DNA from: Akkermansia muciniphila
GTDB lineage: Bacteria; Verrucomicrobiota; Verrucomicrobiia; Limisphaerales; UBA9464
Direction: 5' to 3'
Assembly: GCA_945883815.1 (NCBI GenBank)
Contig: CAMCYJ010000017.1
Span: 1-54,152, forward strand
DNA length: 54,152 bases
Shown here: in pieces, positions 38,762 to 47,284 of the stretch
Layout: every line of letters begins with the position of its first letter
Numbering within the stretch: the first letter of the stretch is position 1
Notes under the pieces: generated by a model
What the model was told of the DNA's origin: nothing
Database searches by the model: none
The model's input: the letters and a program-made list of their open reading frames with translations, nothing else
Translations under genes and position numbers: made by a program

Positions 38762-39625
38762 TCAATTGCGGATGGCCTCTGGGGCCCGCCAGGTGGCGTG
38801 ACGCTGCAACCACAGCACGTCCGGATCGTTGGGGGCTTCGAAATCATTCCGGGGCACTGAGGGCACCCCGAGGTTTATCCAGCGGTGGGTTTCAACATGG
38901 CCGTCTCCGAAGGCGATGTTGCCCGACCGATTGTGCAAATGGCCGGGCTTGTCGCGGACCATCCACCCGGAGGGTTGGGACTCTTTGAAGTCCCACTGCA
39001 GCGAGAAGGCTCCGTCGTTGATGGTCTCGGGCCGTTCCTCGATGAAGGTGAGGGCTTCGGTGGGAGACAATTGGATCAGGTCTGACATGCGGCGGTAGGT
39101 CTCAGCCGCTGGAGAGCGGACACTCGAGCCCATGAAGGCGTTGAGGGAGAGAGTCCGGACTCGGGGCATTCGAAAAGGCCCGAGGGTCACATCTTGGGCT
39201 GAAGGGCACTTCCACAGCGCCGTGTTCTGGACATAAGGCGCGAGCAGGCTCTGCTTGAGATAGAGTGTGTTGGTGCAATCTGGACCGGGAAGGCCCAGCC
39301 ATCCCTGGACCCAGGTTTCGCCCAACGGGATGTTTTCGCCGTCGAGGTTGGGAGGTATGAAATCGGCGTGGTCGTTGGCGTAGAGACCGCCTGCCAGGCC
39401 GAATTGCCGGAGTTGTGACAGGCATTGGGTGGTAGCGGCTCGGCGTTTGGCTCCGGCCAGTGCCGGCAGGATGAGACCGGCGAGAATGGCAATGATGGCG
39501 ATGACGACAAGCAGTTCGATGAGGGTGAAGCCCGAGTGCTCTTCGGAATGTGATGTTGTATTCAGGTGCCTGCGTCCCAGCACCGAATTTGCAGATCCTC
39601 GATGGCGGTTTCGCAACGGGTTCAT
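38762..39625 (-). CDS. Type II pseudopilin-like protein, second copy
   Basis: 287 residues. [18 protein letters not shown] is the prepilin signal, with Phe as the new N terminus and Glu at +5. The body is laid out like the protein at 8569-9375: C-L-S-Q-L-R-Q-F-G-L-A-G-G-L-Y, then E-A-L-T-F-I-E-E-R-P, and the H-N-R-S-G-N-I-A-F-G-D-G-H-V-E-T-H-R-W end with the H-X9-DG motif. The two are paralogues. It is 49 bp behind the MauE-like gene at 39675 and probably shares its transcript. Confidence 0.85.
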   Translation of the reverse strand: MNPLRNRHRGSANSVLGRRHLNTTSHSEEHSGFTLIELLVVIAIIAILAGLILPALAGAKRRAATTQCLSQLRQFGLAGGLYANDHADFIPPNLDGENIPLGETWVQGWLGLPGPDCTNTLYLKQSLLAPYVQNTALWKCPSAQDVTLGPFRMPRVRTLSLNAFMGSSVRSPAAETYRRMSDLIQLSPTEALTFIEERPETINDGAFSLQWDFKESQPSGWMVRDKPGHLHNRSGNIAFGDGHVETHRWINLGVPSVPRNDFEAPNDPDVLWLQRHATWRAPEAIRN

Positions 39626-39674
39626 GGGAAGGCTATTAGCGATTTATGGGGGCTGATGGGGTGCGGAATTGGAT

Positions 39675-40196
39675 CTAGTGGGCCTGGATTTCGGCTCTAC
39701 ACCGACCGTTGGAAGACAGGTTTTTGGAGAGTTGCCCGGATCGGGATCGCCATAGGAAGAAGAGGCTACCCCCCAACATGTAACCGAGAGCGCCCAGCAT
39801 GATCCACGAGGCCTGGGAGTCGGACAGGCCGATGCGGCCAGCCAGGTCACCCATGCATTTGCACGCAGCCGGGGCTCCGGTGATCCAAAGTCCCATGCGA
39901 TACAGCAGGAAGTTGGTGCAGAGCCAGATGAGCGATGCCCGCTTCACCGAAAGGGAGGCTTTGGAAAGCAGCAAAAAGGCCACGACCCCCTCCAGGGTAG
40001 CGACCAGCACGAGCAATTCCCGGTTCTTGAGCACCCAAAAAATCGGGTCTGCTTTTTCCAGAATGCTTTGAGTGCCGAATGCACTGGCAGCCTTGGCTGC
40101 TGCGGTCAGCAGCAGGATCACGGCAGCCGATCGAAGGAAACGCAGCTCCAGCCGAGGTTGTTGTTCGTCACGCTCAGAGGCGAATTGAGGGAGCAT
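39675..40196 (-). CDS. MauE/DoxX-like membrane protein, second copy
   Basis: 173 residues with four hydrophobic helices (A-A-V-I-L-L-L-T-A-A-A; L-L-V-L-V-A-T-L-E-G-V-V-A-F-L-L-L; A-S-L-I-W-L-C-T-N-F-L-L-Y; W-I-M-L-G-A-L-G-Y-M-L-G-G-S-L-F). The redox-type motif is P-A-A-C-K-C-M-G-D, in the same place as C-S-C-L-G-H of the protein at 23418-24008. A thiol/disulfide role in the membrane, serving exported partners, is inferred from MauE. Here the neighbour is a pseudopilin-like protein rather than a Cys-rich peptide. Confidence 0.65.
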   Translation of the reverse strand: MLPQFASERDEQQPRLELRFLRSAAVILLLTAAAKAASAFGTQSILEKADPIFWVLKNRELLVLVATLEGVVAFLLLSKASLSVKRASLIWLCTNFLLYRMGLWITGAPAACKCMGDLAGRIGLSDSQASWIMLGALGYMLGGSLFFLWRSRSGQLSKNLSSNGRCRAEIQAH

Positions 40197-40308
40197 TCCA
40201 GCTTATCGACAAGATCTCCTCAAGACTTGAGCCGGAGTTTTATGGCCATGTCGGTATCGTTCGCGTTTGAGTCTTCCGTTGGGAAACCAGAGGTCTATTC
40301 TGTCGGCC

Positions 40309-40611
40309 ATGACGCGACACTGCCACCGGTGCGGTTGGCTTTGGACCCTCCGGGACCTCCCGGGGCGCAGCGAGAGTTGCCCGCAGTGCCGGGCCGACCT
40401 GAGGGTCTGCCTCAACTGCAAGTTTCACGACCGACAGGCTGCCTATCAGTGTCGTGAGCGGCGGGCAGAGCCCGTGGCCGAGAAGGATTCCGCCAATTTC
40501 TGCGAGTACTTCGACTTCCAGTCGCGGGAATGGCGTGCAGCAGCCGGTGCAGGCGATTCTCGAGAGGATCAGGCGCGCACTGATTTGAAACGACTCCTGG
40601 GCGGGGATTGA
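40309..40611 (+). CDS. Small zinc-ribbon protein of unknown function
   Basis: 100 residues from ATG 40309; the frame is open upstream to a TTG at 40267 but the ATG is the natural start. Cysteines are spaced as metal ligands: H-C-H-R-C-G-W-L-W (C5, C8), S-C-P-Q-C (C24, C27) and V-C-L-N-C-K-F-H (C34, C37), then single Cys at 48 and 65. The C-terminal part has F-C-E-Y-F-D-F and ends L-K-R-L-L-G-G-D. Cytosolic; no known partner. It is convergent with the FtsX-type permease (16 bp apart). Confidence 0.7.
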   Translation: MTRHCHRCGWLWTLRDLPGRSESCPQCRADLRVCLNCKFHDRQAAYQCRERRAEPVAEKDSANFCEYFDFQSREWRAAAGAGDSREDQARTDLKRLLGGD

Positions 40612-40627
40612 TTTTTCGGGGAGGTGT

Positions 40628-43600
40628 TCACTCGCCGCGCAGGGCGGCCAGAATTTCGCCCCGGCAGGCCTGGCGGGTCGCCAGCCACGTCCACAAGACA
40701 CCATTGAGGAAGACCGCCCCGAGGATCCAACTCAGGGAAATCCAAGGCAAACCTCGCAAATTCGTGCTCCAGATCGGGGCCGTTGCCATCAGGGACGCCG
40801 CGATGCCCAAGATCATGCCGCGCGCCAGCAACCGGAGGTGCTCCGACAGGATCATGGATTGGATTCGTGAGTTCGGGAATCCCACGGCAGCGAGTAGAGC
40901 CAGTTCGCCCCGGCGCTCCAGGACATTGCGCTGGACCACCAATCCCAACCCCACGCTGCCCAGCAGCAGCCCCAGACCTCCCAACCACTGGAAGGTGTTC
41001 AGGTACGTGTTTTGGACGGCGTTGAAGCGGTTCAACCGGTCCACCGTGGTCGTGGTTTCCAAGCCGAGATCGGTCAGGCCACGGGTCAATGCCTCAGCAA
41101 TGGGTTTCTCGTCGCCTTCGGTGTCGATGAGGAAGGATCGGTAGCCGGTCTCTCCGGGAAAACGGCGGACGAACTCCGACTCCGAGATCAATAGTTGCCC
41201 TTGCAGGATGGAGTTGGCCACGGCGCCTACCAGACGCACCTGGAACGGACTGCCGCGCTCATCCACGTAGTCCAAGACATCGCCGACTTTTTTACCCAAA
41301 GCCCATTGGATGGAATTGGCGTCGCCAATGGCGGGGATGGGGGCGGTGTTAGTGGTGGTCGGCACGAGGCTCATCCAAGGACGGTCGCTGGGCATTCCGG
41401 AGGCGAGCGATTGGAAGGTGAATGCTTTTCGATCGGCGAGGGACTCGGGTCGAACACCGAGCAGTCGGGGGCGTTGGGCCCGGTTGAGGTTCAGGCAGCT
41501 GGCGTCATCGCCATCTCGGACACGCATGGGAACCACCGACATGCCTGTCAGGCGTTTCGGGTCCAGTCCCAGTCGTTCCTGTCCGCGGATCGAATTGAGA
41601 TCCTCGTTGACCGGTAAAGAAGAAACTGCCCAGAGGCTGAATCCCCCGGTGCCGGAACCGCGTTGGCGCGAATCCCGGGAAGCGTCGAGACGATTGGCGG
41701 CCACGGCTATGATGAGGAACACGGCCACGGCCAGCAGGCTGATGACCGCTGCAGAGCGGTTGGGTTGGCGGTGGGGAGCGCGCGAAGTGAGTTCCGAGCG
41801 GGTGGTGGCCGCAGCATGGGTTTGGACCCCCAGCAACCGCCGGCGATAGAACAGCAGGGTGCTTGCTAGGAACAAGGCGCCGGCTCCGAAGAAATAACCC
41901 GGCTGCAGTGCCGGATCGGCTTTCGACCCGATGCCGACGAGTGCCGTTGCTCCGACCAGTGCCAGACTGGGCATCAGCACGGTTGCCGACTGCCCCACAC
42001 CCGAGCCAATGGATGCTCCGTCATTGAGCAGTTCCCGAGGACTTCGCTTCACCAGTTGCCTCAAGGCCCGGCGTTGGGTCCAGCCGACCATGAACACCGC
42101 GGCGAACCACCCGCCGACGATGGAGGCTGGGGCGGGGTGAAAGTTCAATGAGGCACCAGCCACAGCGTCCTTCCAAAGGGTGTTCAAACCCACGAGGACG
42201 GCTTGCCCATAAACGAGGCCTCCGCCGCAGCCCAATGCGGCCCCCAGTGCCGCCAGACAAAGTCCTTCGCGGAAAAAGAGTCGTGAAGTCGCCTTGGGGG
42301 TCCAGCCCAGGGCCAGCAAGGTGCCGATCTCCTGAACACGCCGTTCCATGCCAAAGCGGAAGACCAGGTTCAGCAGCAGGAGCGCGGACACGATGAGGAA
42401 GAAGCTGAATCCGATGAACAGCCCGCCGAAATCCTGACCACCCCGTGCGGCGGCCAGAGCAGACGGTGAGAGCGGCTGGAATCGCAGCCCGAGATCCGCT
42501 GGCGTGATCTTTTGTCGCAACTCTTGCGAGAGGTCGTTGACCAGAGTTCGGGTTTCCCGAAAATCGCCCTGAAACCATCGAATGCCGGTGGCGTTTCCAA
42601 AACGGTTGGCCCACATCCGTCGCCCGGCTGCCAGGGTGATGAATGCCTTGGGCGTTCCACGCCATTGCTTCCAGTAGGCCTCGTCCTTGTCCCGGATTTG
42701 TCGGGTCAATTCGAAGCCGGCATCCCAATCCTGGGTGCTTTCCGCTTTCGACAGGCCTGGGAACTCTGGCATGAGCGACCGGTCGGCGTGGAGTCCTTGC
42801 AGCGGAACAATTGCACGCACGCGAAACCGATTGGTTTCCTCCATGAGGCGAGCCCCGGTGTCCACGCGATAGGACATCACCGAAACCCAGTCACCGGCTT
42901 TGAGGGCCAGATCCTCTGCAAGCCAGGTGTTGATGAGGATTTCATCCTCAGCCATTCCGTCCGGGGTGTATGGAGCACCGGCGGCTGTGATCATGGAGTA
43001 CGGTGCCGATCGAGGTCCTGCTTCGATGGCATTGGCCAGGTAGGTCAGGATCGGAACAGGCTTTGGGAGGCTTGGATTCAATTGGTCCAATGCATCCGAC
43101 ACCACTGGATCCAGGAAGATGCGCCGACTGACCAGTTCGACTTGAGCGGGCGGGGGAGTGGCCGTGGGAGCGGGCGGACTAATGGGGCGCAGCTCCAGTT
43201 CTGCATCTGCCAAACTGAAGCCCGCCGACACTCGCGCGGACAGTGCTTGAGGGTCGGTGGTCAGGGGTGATGCGCCCAGCAACGCCAGGTTGGCTCGCTC
43301 TCCGAGGCCGGCCGCCTTCGCCAGAACGCCATGAGGCAGGAAGAGGTTGAACGGCGGTGACGATCCGGCTGTCGTTGAAAAATCACCCCATTCGGCCGCG
43401 GTCAGAATGTGTCCGACCCGTATACGCAATGCCACGCTGGCTCCATCCCGGGGAGTGATGACCGCATCCTGAGACAGGGCCGAAGGTTTGTGGATGCGCA
43501 CCACCAGGTCATCTCCCACGCGAACGGAGAGGTGGTGGGCCAGGGAAGCGTTGAGAGCGACCGAGTCGTCGTTCCAGGAGGGCATCGAGTCCAAGCCGGG

Positions 43601-43960
43601 AACCAACGACCAGAAAGACCCCGGGACGCCGTAAATTTGGACCTGATTCGCACGGGCCGATCCATCCTGCCGAGAAACGACGCCGGGAAGCCGCAACGCA
43701 AAGGTTGCCAGCGTGTTCGTGAGCCCAATACCGGCGGGTCCTCCCGGTCGCGCGACAAAGAATCGGTCGCCGCCATCCAGGATGAATTCGGCTTTCCCGA
43801 TGCGGTCCAGCGCTCGGCGTCTGAGGGTTTCTCGGACCGAATCGCCCACGGTGAGGGCACCGATCAGTACGGTGGCCGCCACCGCGGCCGCCAAGACGAC
43901 GCCAATATGATGCCGTGCATGGAAGGCCAAGCTTCGCCACCGCAGCAGTGCAGGGGACAT
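40628..43960 (-). CDS. Large FtsX-type ABC transporter permease
   Basis: 1,110 residues from ATG 43960 (ATG 44017 would add 19). It starts W-R-S-L-A-F-H-A-R-H-H-I-G-V-V-L and has the first helix V-A-A-T-V-L-I-G-A-L-T-V-G-D-S-V-R. The large exported loop runs to about 510. A first FtsX core (F-F-L-I-V-S-A-L-L-L-L-N-L-V-F-R-F-G, then V-Q-E-I-G-T-L-L-A-L-G-W) and a second at the C terminus (L-G-L-L-L-G-S-V-G-L-G-L, then R-R-G-E-L-A-L-L-A-A-V-G-F) give the duplicated layout of lipoprotein-release and lipid-handling permeases. About ten helices in all. A cytosolic ATPase partner is needed but is not adjacent. Confidence 0.85.
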   Translation of the reverse strand: MSPALLRWRSLAFHARHHIGVVLAAAVAATVLIGALTVGDSVRETLRRRALDRIGKAEFILDGGDRFFVARPGGPAGIGLTNTLATFALRLPGVVSRQDGSARANQVQIYGVPGSFWSLVPGLDSMPSWNDDSVALNASLAHHLSVRVGDDLVVRIHKPSALSQDAVITPRDGASVALRIRVGHILTAAEWGDFSTTAGSSPPFNLFLPHGVLAKAAGLGERANLALLGASPLTTDPQALSARVSAGFSLADAELELRPISPPAPTATPPPAQVELVSRRIFLDPVVSDALDQLNPSLPKPVPILTYLANAIEAGPRSAPYSMITAAGAPYTPDGMAEDEILINTWLAEDLALKAGDWVSVMSYRVDTGARLMEETNRFRVRAIVPLQGLHADRSLMPEFPGLSKAESTQDWDAGFELTRQIRDKDEAYWKQWRGTPKAFITLAAGRRMWANRFGNATGIRWFQGDFRETRTLVNDLSQELRQKITPADLGLRFQPLSPSALAAARGGQDFGGLFIGFSFFLIVSALLLLNLVFRFGMERRVQEIGTLLALGWTPKATSRLFFREGLCLAALGAALGCGGGLVYGQAVLVGLNTLWKDAVAGASLNFHPAPASIVGGWFAAVFMVGWTQRRALRQLVKRSPRELLNDGASIGSGVGQSATVLMPSLALVGATALVGIGSKADPALQPGYFFGAGALFLASTLLFYRRRLLGVQTHAAATTRSELTSRAPHRQPNRSAAVISLLAVAVFLIIAVAANRLDASRDSRQRGSGTGGFSLWAVSSLPVNEDLNSIRGQERLGLDPKRLTGMSVVPMRVRDGDDASCLNLNRAQRPRLLGVRPESLADRKAFTFQSLASGMPSDRPWMSLVPTTTNTAPIPAIGDANSIQWALGKKVGDVLDYVDERGSPFQVRLVGAVANSILQGQLLISESEFVRRFPGETGYRSFLIDTEGDEKPIAEALTRGLTDLGLETTTTVDRLNRFNAVQNTYLNTFQWLGGLGLLLGSVGLGLVVQRNVLERRGELALLAAVGFPNSRIQSMILSEHLRLLARGMILGIAASLMATAPIWSTNLRGLPWISLSWILGAVFLNGVLWTWLATRQACRGEILAALRGE

Positions 43961-44240
43961 CTTTATGGTTTTCGAACCCGTCGTGGACACGGCCTTACTA
44001 AAGCGGTGATCGTCCATTCCTGCAATTGTTGGGCGCTCCGGTTTGAGTCGGGATCGTTGTCAGCCTGAGTCTGGATCGAATCTTCAGACGGCTCGTTGGT
44101 TGGTTGGATCAATTTCTGTCTTTCCGACTGCGGCGGGATTGCAGCGTGGCTAAAAAAAGTCAAAACTCGTTGCATTGGTTTTCCGCTCCGGGTCGTCATC
44201 TTGGACGAGCCGACGCTAAACGACTGACTGCACCGAACTC

Positions 44241-44963
44241 ATGACCCTTTCACTCGGGATACTTGCTGCCGCCCAGAGCGGTACAGACCTCGGTTTCATT
44301 TGGAATAAGGCCACACCCGAGGCCAAGGTCATCATTGTAATTCTGGCCATCCTTTCGATCGGGGCTTGGTCGATGATGATTCAGAAGTTTTTCCAGATGC
44401 GTCGGGCCGCCAAGTACAACAGTTTTTTTGAGACCGAGTTCCGACAGCAGGACGGTGTGCTGGGTATCTTTGATCGGCGCCTGCCGGTCGAGGGTTGCCC
44501 CATGTTCTCGGTGTACACCGACGGATGCACCGATCTCGAAGCTCGCCTGCGCCTTCCGGACGGTTCGCGTCGCACTCGCCTTTCGATCAAGAGCATCGAG
44601 CATGTCAAACGACAGGTTGAAGGGGCTGTGGCTCGGGAGTCGCTGCGGCTCGAATCGGGTCTGATCTTGTTGGCCATCGCGGTCAGCGGTGGGCCCTTCA
44701 TGGGATTGTTGGGCACGGTCTGGGGCGTGATGGACACCTTCGGAGGCATTGCCAAGGCGGGGCGCGCCGATTTGACGGCCATGGCGCCGGGTGTGGCGGC
44801 TGCCTTGGTGACCACGGTCGCGGGCCTGCTGGTGGCGATCCCGTCGATGTTCGGTTACAACTACCTGGTGCACACGCTCCGGGTTTTGACCGTGGAGTTG
44901 GACAATTTCGCCCAGACGCTGGCCTCCAAGATGGAGACCGAGTTCCTGCCCGACGATGAGTGA
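44241..44963 (+). CDS. tolQ: TolQ/ExbB-type proton channel protein
   Basis: 240 residues with three transmembrane helices: near 30-45 (V-I-I-V-I-L-A-I-L-S-I-G-A-W-S-M-M), about 140-165 (G-L-I-L-L-A-I-A-V-S-G-G-P-F-M-G-L-L-G-T-V-W-G-V-M) and 185-210 (A-P-G-V-A-A-A-L-V-T-T-V-A-G-L-L-V-A-I-P). G-P-F-M-G-L-L-G-T-V-W-G-V and A-L-V-T-T are the family signature. With TolR it forms the proton-driven motor of the Tol-Pal envelope machine. First gene of the operon; its stop overlaps the next gene's start by eight bases. The 280 bp upstream are shared with the divergent FtsX permease. Confidence 0.9.
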   Translation: MTLSLGILAAAQSGTDLGFIWNKATPEAKVIIVILAILSIGAWSMMIQKFFQMRRAAKYNSFFETEFRQQDGVLGIFDRRLPVEGCPMFSVYTDGCTDLEARLRLPDGSRRTRLSIKSIEHVKRQVEGAVARESLRLESGLILLAIAVSGGPFMGLLGTVWGVMDTFGGIAKAGRADLTAMAPGVAAALVTTVAGLLVAIPSMFGYNYLVHTLRVLTVELDNFAQTLASKMETEFLPDDE

Positions 44964-45798
44964 CCCGGATCTCCAGTCCCTACCGACCCGGACTTTGGAG
45001 CTTTCCCAGTCCGGCCGGGGTGTTTTGTGCGCGGATTGCGATCACCTCAATCCGGCCGACCGGGAAACCTGCAAGTATTGCTCCAAGCCCTTGTTCGTGG
45101 CCTGCGCCGGGTGTTCGGCAACCAATGAACGGGTGATCTCGCAATGCCGGAAGTGCGGTCAATCTCTCCAAAAAGGGTTTCTGTCCGGACTTTTGGGAGG
45201 TTCTGCGGAGGACGCTTCAGAGCCTTCCCGCTGGGATGGGGCTCCAACAGGCCCCATGGGGAAGGGGATCTTGTGCTGCAAGTGTGAGCATCTGAATCCC
45301 ACGGGTCTCGAGAAGTGTGAGCGCTGCGGTCAGTCTCTCTTCATCGACTGCCCCAAGTGCCGGAAGCGCAACGCGCGGGTGCTGATGCAATGCGTCTCCT
45401 GCCGTGGGCGTTTGCATCAAAAATCAAGCCACGGGAATTCTCATTCGGAGGGCAAATCCGCGTTATCGGAGCGGGCCTCCATTCCGGGCCCCGTGTCGAC
45501 CGGGCCAATCGTTTGTGCGAAGTGCACCCACACCAATCCCCCCGGCGTGCAGCGCTGTGAGCAGTGTCGAGGGCACCTCTTCGTGGTCTGTCGCGACTGC
45601 AAGACCACCAATGCGCGTTCCGAGCCCCGTTGTCTGAAGTGCAACCGCAGGCTGCACCGCTCCATCAATGAGCGATTGGATCCGCTGGGAGCCAAAGCCG
45701 TCTCAATGAAATGGTTCTATGCCATGGCGGCCATCCTGCTTTTGGCATTGGCGGGTTTCATTCTGGTCCAGTTCTCAGGCCTTCGGATTTTCGAATAA
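44956..45798 (+). CDS. Triple zinc-ribbon, single-span membrane protein inside the tol-pal operon
   Basis: 280 residues. Three tandem units (about 22-77, 102-153, 185-232) share the form V-L-C-x-x-C-x-H-x-N-P, then C-x-x-C, L-F-x-x-C-x-x-C, N-x-R and a last C-x-x-C. Each unit supplies eight cysteines in four CxxC pairs, which would bind two zinc ions, so six for the protein. Near the C terminus is one transmembrane helix (F-Y-A-M-A-A-I-L-L-L-A-L-A-G-F-I-L-V), which would leave the ribbons in the cytosol. The start overlaps tolQ by eight bases, and tolR begins two bases after the stop, so it belongs to the operon. I know of no zinc-ribbon member of standard Tol-Pal operons. Function unknown. 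Confidence 0.8.
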   Translation: MSDPDLQSLPTRTLELSQSGRGVLCADCDHLNPADRETCKYCSKPLFVACAGCSATNERVISQCRKCGQSLQKGFLSGLLGGSAEDASEPSRWDGAPTGPMGKGILCCKCEHLNPTGLEKCERCGQSLFIDCPKCRKRNARVLMQCVSCRGRLHQKSSHGNSHSEGKSALSERASIPGPVSTGPIVCAKCTHTNPPGVQRCEQCRGHLFVVCRDCKTTNARSEPRCLKCNRRLHRSINERLDPLGAKAVSMKWFYAMAAILLLALAGFILVQFSGLRIFE

Positions 45799-45800
45799 TC

Positions 45801-46229
45801 ATGCGCCGCTTTTCCCAACGCAATTCGCTGGTGACGCTCAACGAGATCAACGTCACCCCATTGCTGGATCTGGCGTTTGTGCTGTTGATCATTTTCATCA
45901 TCACCACGCCGGCCCTGGAACCTGGCATTAGCATGAAGCTGCCAGTGGGAGGCGATGCTCGTACCCGTCCCGACACCAACAACGAGGCCAATGTCAACGG
46001 TCTGGCCGAGGGCCGGTACACGTTTTCTCGCACGGGCACCCGTGTGCTGAGCGAGCGTGAGTTGGAGAGCGAACTGCTAAAGGCCTACCGCCAAAATCCG
46101 AATCTGGTACTCGTGTTGAGGGTTGAAGGTTCGGCCCCTTCGCAAGTGCTGGTGAGTCTGCTGGACATCGCCGGCCGCAATGGCCTGACCCGTTATCGGA
46201 TTGGAACCCAGCTTCCCAAGCGGCGATGA
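45801..46229 (+). CDS. tolR: TolR/ExbD-type protein
   Basis: 142 residues. After a short cytosolic N terminus (L-V-T-L-N-E-I-N-V-T-P-L-L-D-L-A-F-V-L-L-I-I-F-I-I-T) comes the one transmembrane helix; N-V-T-P-L-L-D is the family signature, with Asp the proton-carrying residue. The periplasmic domain is G-T-R-V-L-S-E-R-E-L-E-S-E-L, V-L-V-L-R-V-E-G-S-A-P. The ATG is 45801, two bases after the zinc-ribbon stop; the stop overlaps the next gene by four bases (ATGA). Confidence 0.9.
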   Translation: MRRFSQRNSLVTLNEINVTPLLDLAFVLLIIFIITTPALEPGISMKLPVGGDARTRPDTNNEANVNGLAEGRYTFSRTGTRVLSERELESELLKAYRQNPNLVLVLRVEGSAPSQVLVSLLDIAGRNGLTRYRIGTQLPKRR

Positions 46230-47239
46230 TCTCCCCGAACTCCAAGTACTTGCTGACTTCGGTGGGTGTCCACGCCGCTGCGGTCGGTTTGCTGCTCTTC
46301 GCACCGGTCTTGTCGTCGCGGACGGTTCAGGACACTCCGAGCCCCATCCTGGAGATCATCCCCGACAACTTGCGGTTGACCGACGGCACCACCATCGGGG
46401 GCGGCAATCCCAATGCCCAGCCGCCCAAAGGGGGGCCGCAGCAGTCCGCTACGCCCCAACCTCCGGTTCAGGAGCCTCCGCCACCCACCCCGCCGCCGAA
46501 GGCTCCCCCACTCAAGACGCCTCCGCCCGAGCCAACGAAGGTGGAGCAGGCACCGCCCGAGCCGACCAAAACCGAGGAGGCTCCGCCGAAAAAGAACTTG
46601 GCCACCGAGATTCAGCGGAGCACCCCCAACGCCCCGAAGGCTCAGGACGTGGATCCCACCCTGTCGTCCAAGAAGCAGAAGGCCTCCAAGACCGACTTCC
46701 AGTTGGCCGAAGCCCCCAAGAAGCGCTCCAAGAAAGACATCGAGGCCGAACGCAAGGCGACCGAAGCCGCGGCTGACGCCCAGGAGGCCCGTGAAGCCCG
46801 GGAACACCAGGCGCGTGTGGCAGCCGCTCGGGATGCCTGGAATCGGGCTCAGCAAGCCAGAGCCGATGCGGTTCGGGGTGTGGCCTCGAATCTGGGAAAG
46901 AATTTATCGGGGTCGACTTCGTTTGAAATGCCCGGTCCGGGAGGTGCGGCCTACGCGCCCTACGGTTCCTACTTGATGGCTTTCTACAAACTGCGTTGGA
47001 AGAAACCCACGACCCTCAATGTGGATCACGGCGAGGTGGAGGCGGAGATCACCGTACAGCGAAATGGGCGCGTCTCGGCATTCCGCCTGGTGACTCCTTC
47101 AGGCATCCGAGCCCTGGATGATTCGGTTCGTGAAGTCCTCGAGCGGAACCGCGATTTGCGACCGCTGCCCGATGGAACCACCGACACCGAGCGCCGCATC
47201 ACCATCCGATTTGATTTGTCCGCCGCCTCTCCCACCTGA
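46226..47239 (+). CDS. tolA: TonB/TolA-like energy-transducing protein
   Basis: 337 residues. One N-terminal transmembrane helix (L-L-T-S-V-G-V-H-A-A-A-V-G-L-L-L-F-A-P-V). A proline-rich spacer (about 80-120, P-P-P-P-T-P-P-P-K-A-P-P and Glu-Pro/Lys-Pro repeats) is followed by a charged Ala/Lys/Glu/Arg-rich helix (175-225) like that of TolA. The C-terminal domain is TonB/TolA type: V-E-A-E-I-T-V-Q-R-N-G-R-V-S-A-F-R, then A-L-D-D-S-V-R-E-V-L. Its place between tolR and tolB assigns it to the TolA role. Confidence 0.85.
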   Translation: MISPNSKYLLTSVGVHAAAVGLLLFAPVLSSRTVQDTPSPILEIIPDNLRLTDGTTIGGGNPNAQPPKGGPQQSATPQPPVQEPPPPTPPPKAPPLKTPPPEPTKVEQAPPEPTKTEEAPPKKNLATEIQRSTPNAPKAQDVDPTLSSKKQKASKTDFQLAEAPKKRSKKDIEAERKATEAAADAQEAREAREHQARVAAARDAWNRAQQARADAVRGVASNLGKNLSGSTSFEMPGPGGAAYAPYGSYLMAFYKLRWKKPTTLNVDHGEVEAEITVQRNGRVSAFRLVTPSGIRALDDSVREVLERNRDLRPLPDGTTDTERRITIRFDLSAASPT

Positions 47240-47284
47240 TTTTCAACCCACGTTCTGATCTGAATTGCTGATTCATTCCCCGAT

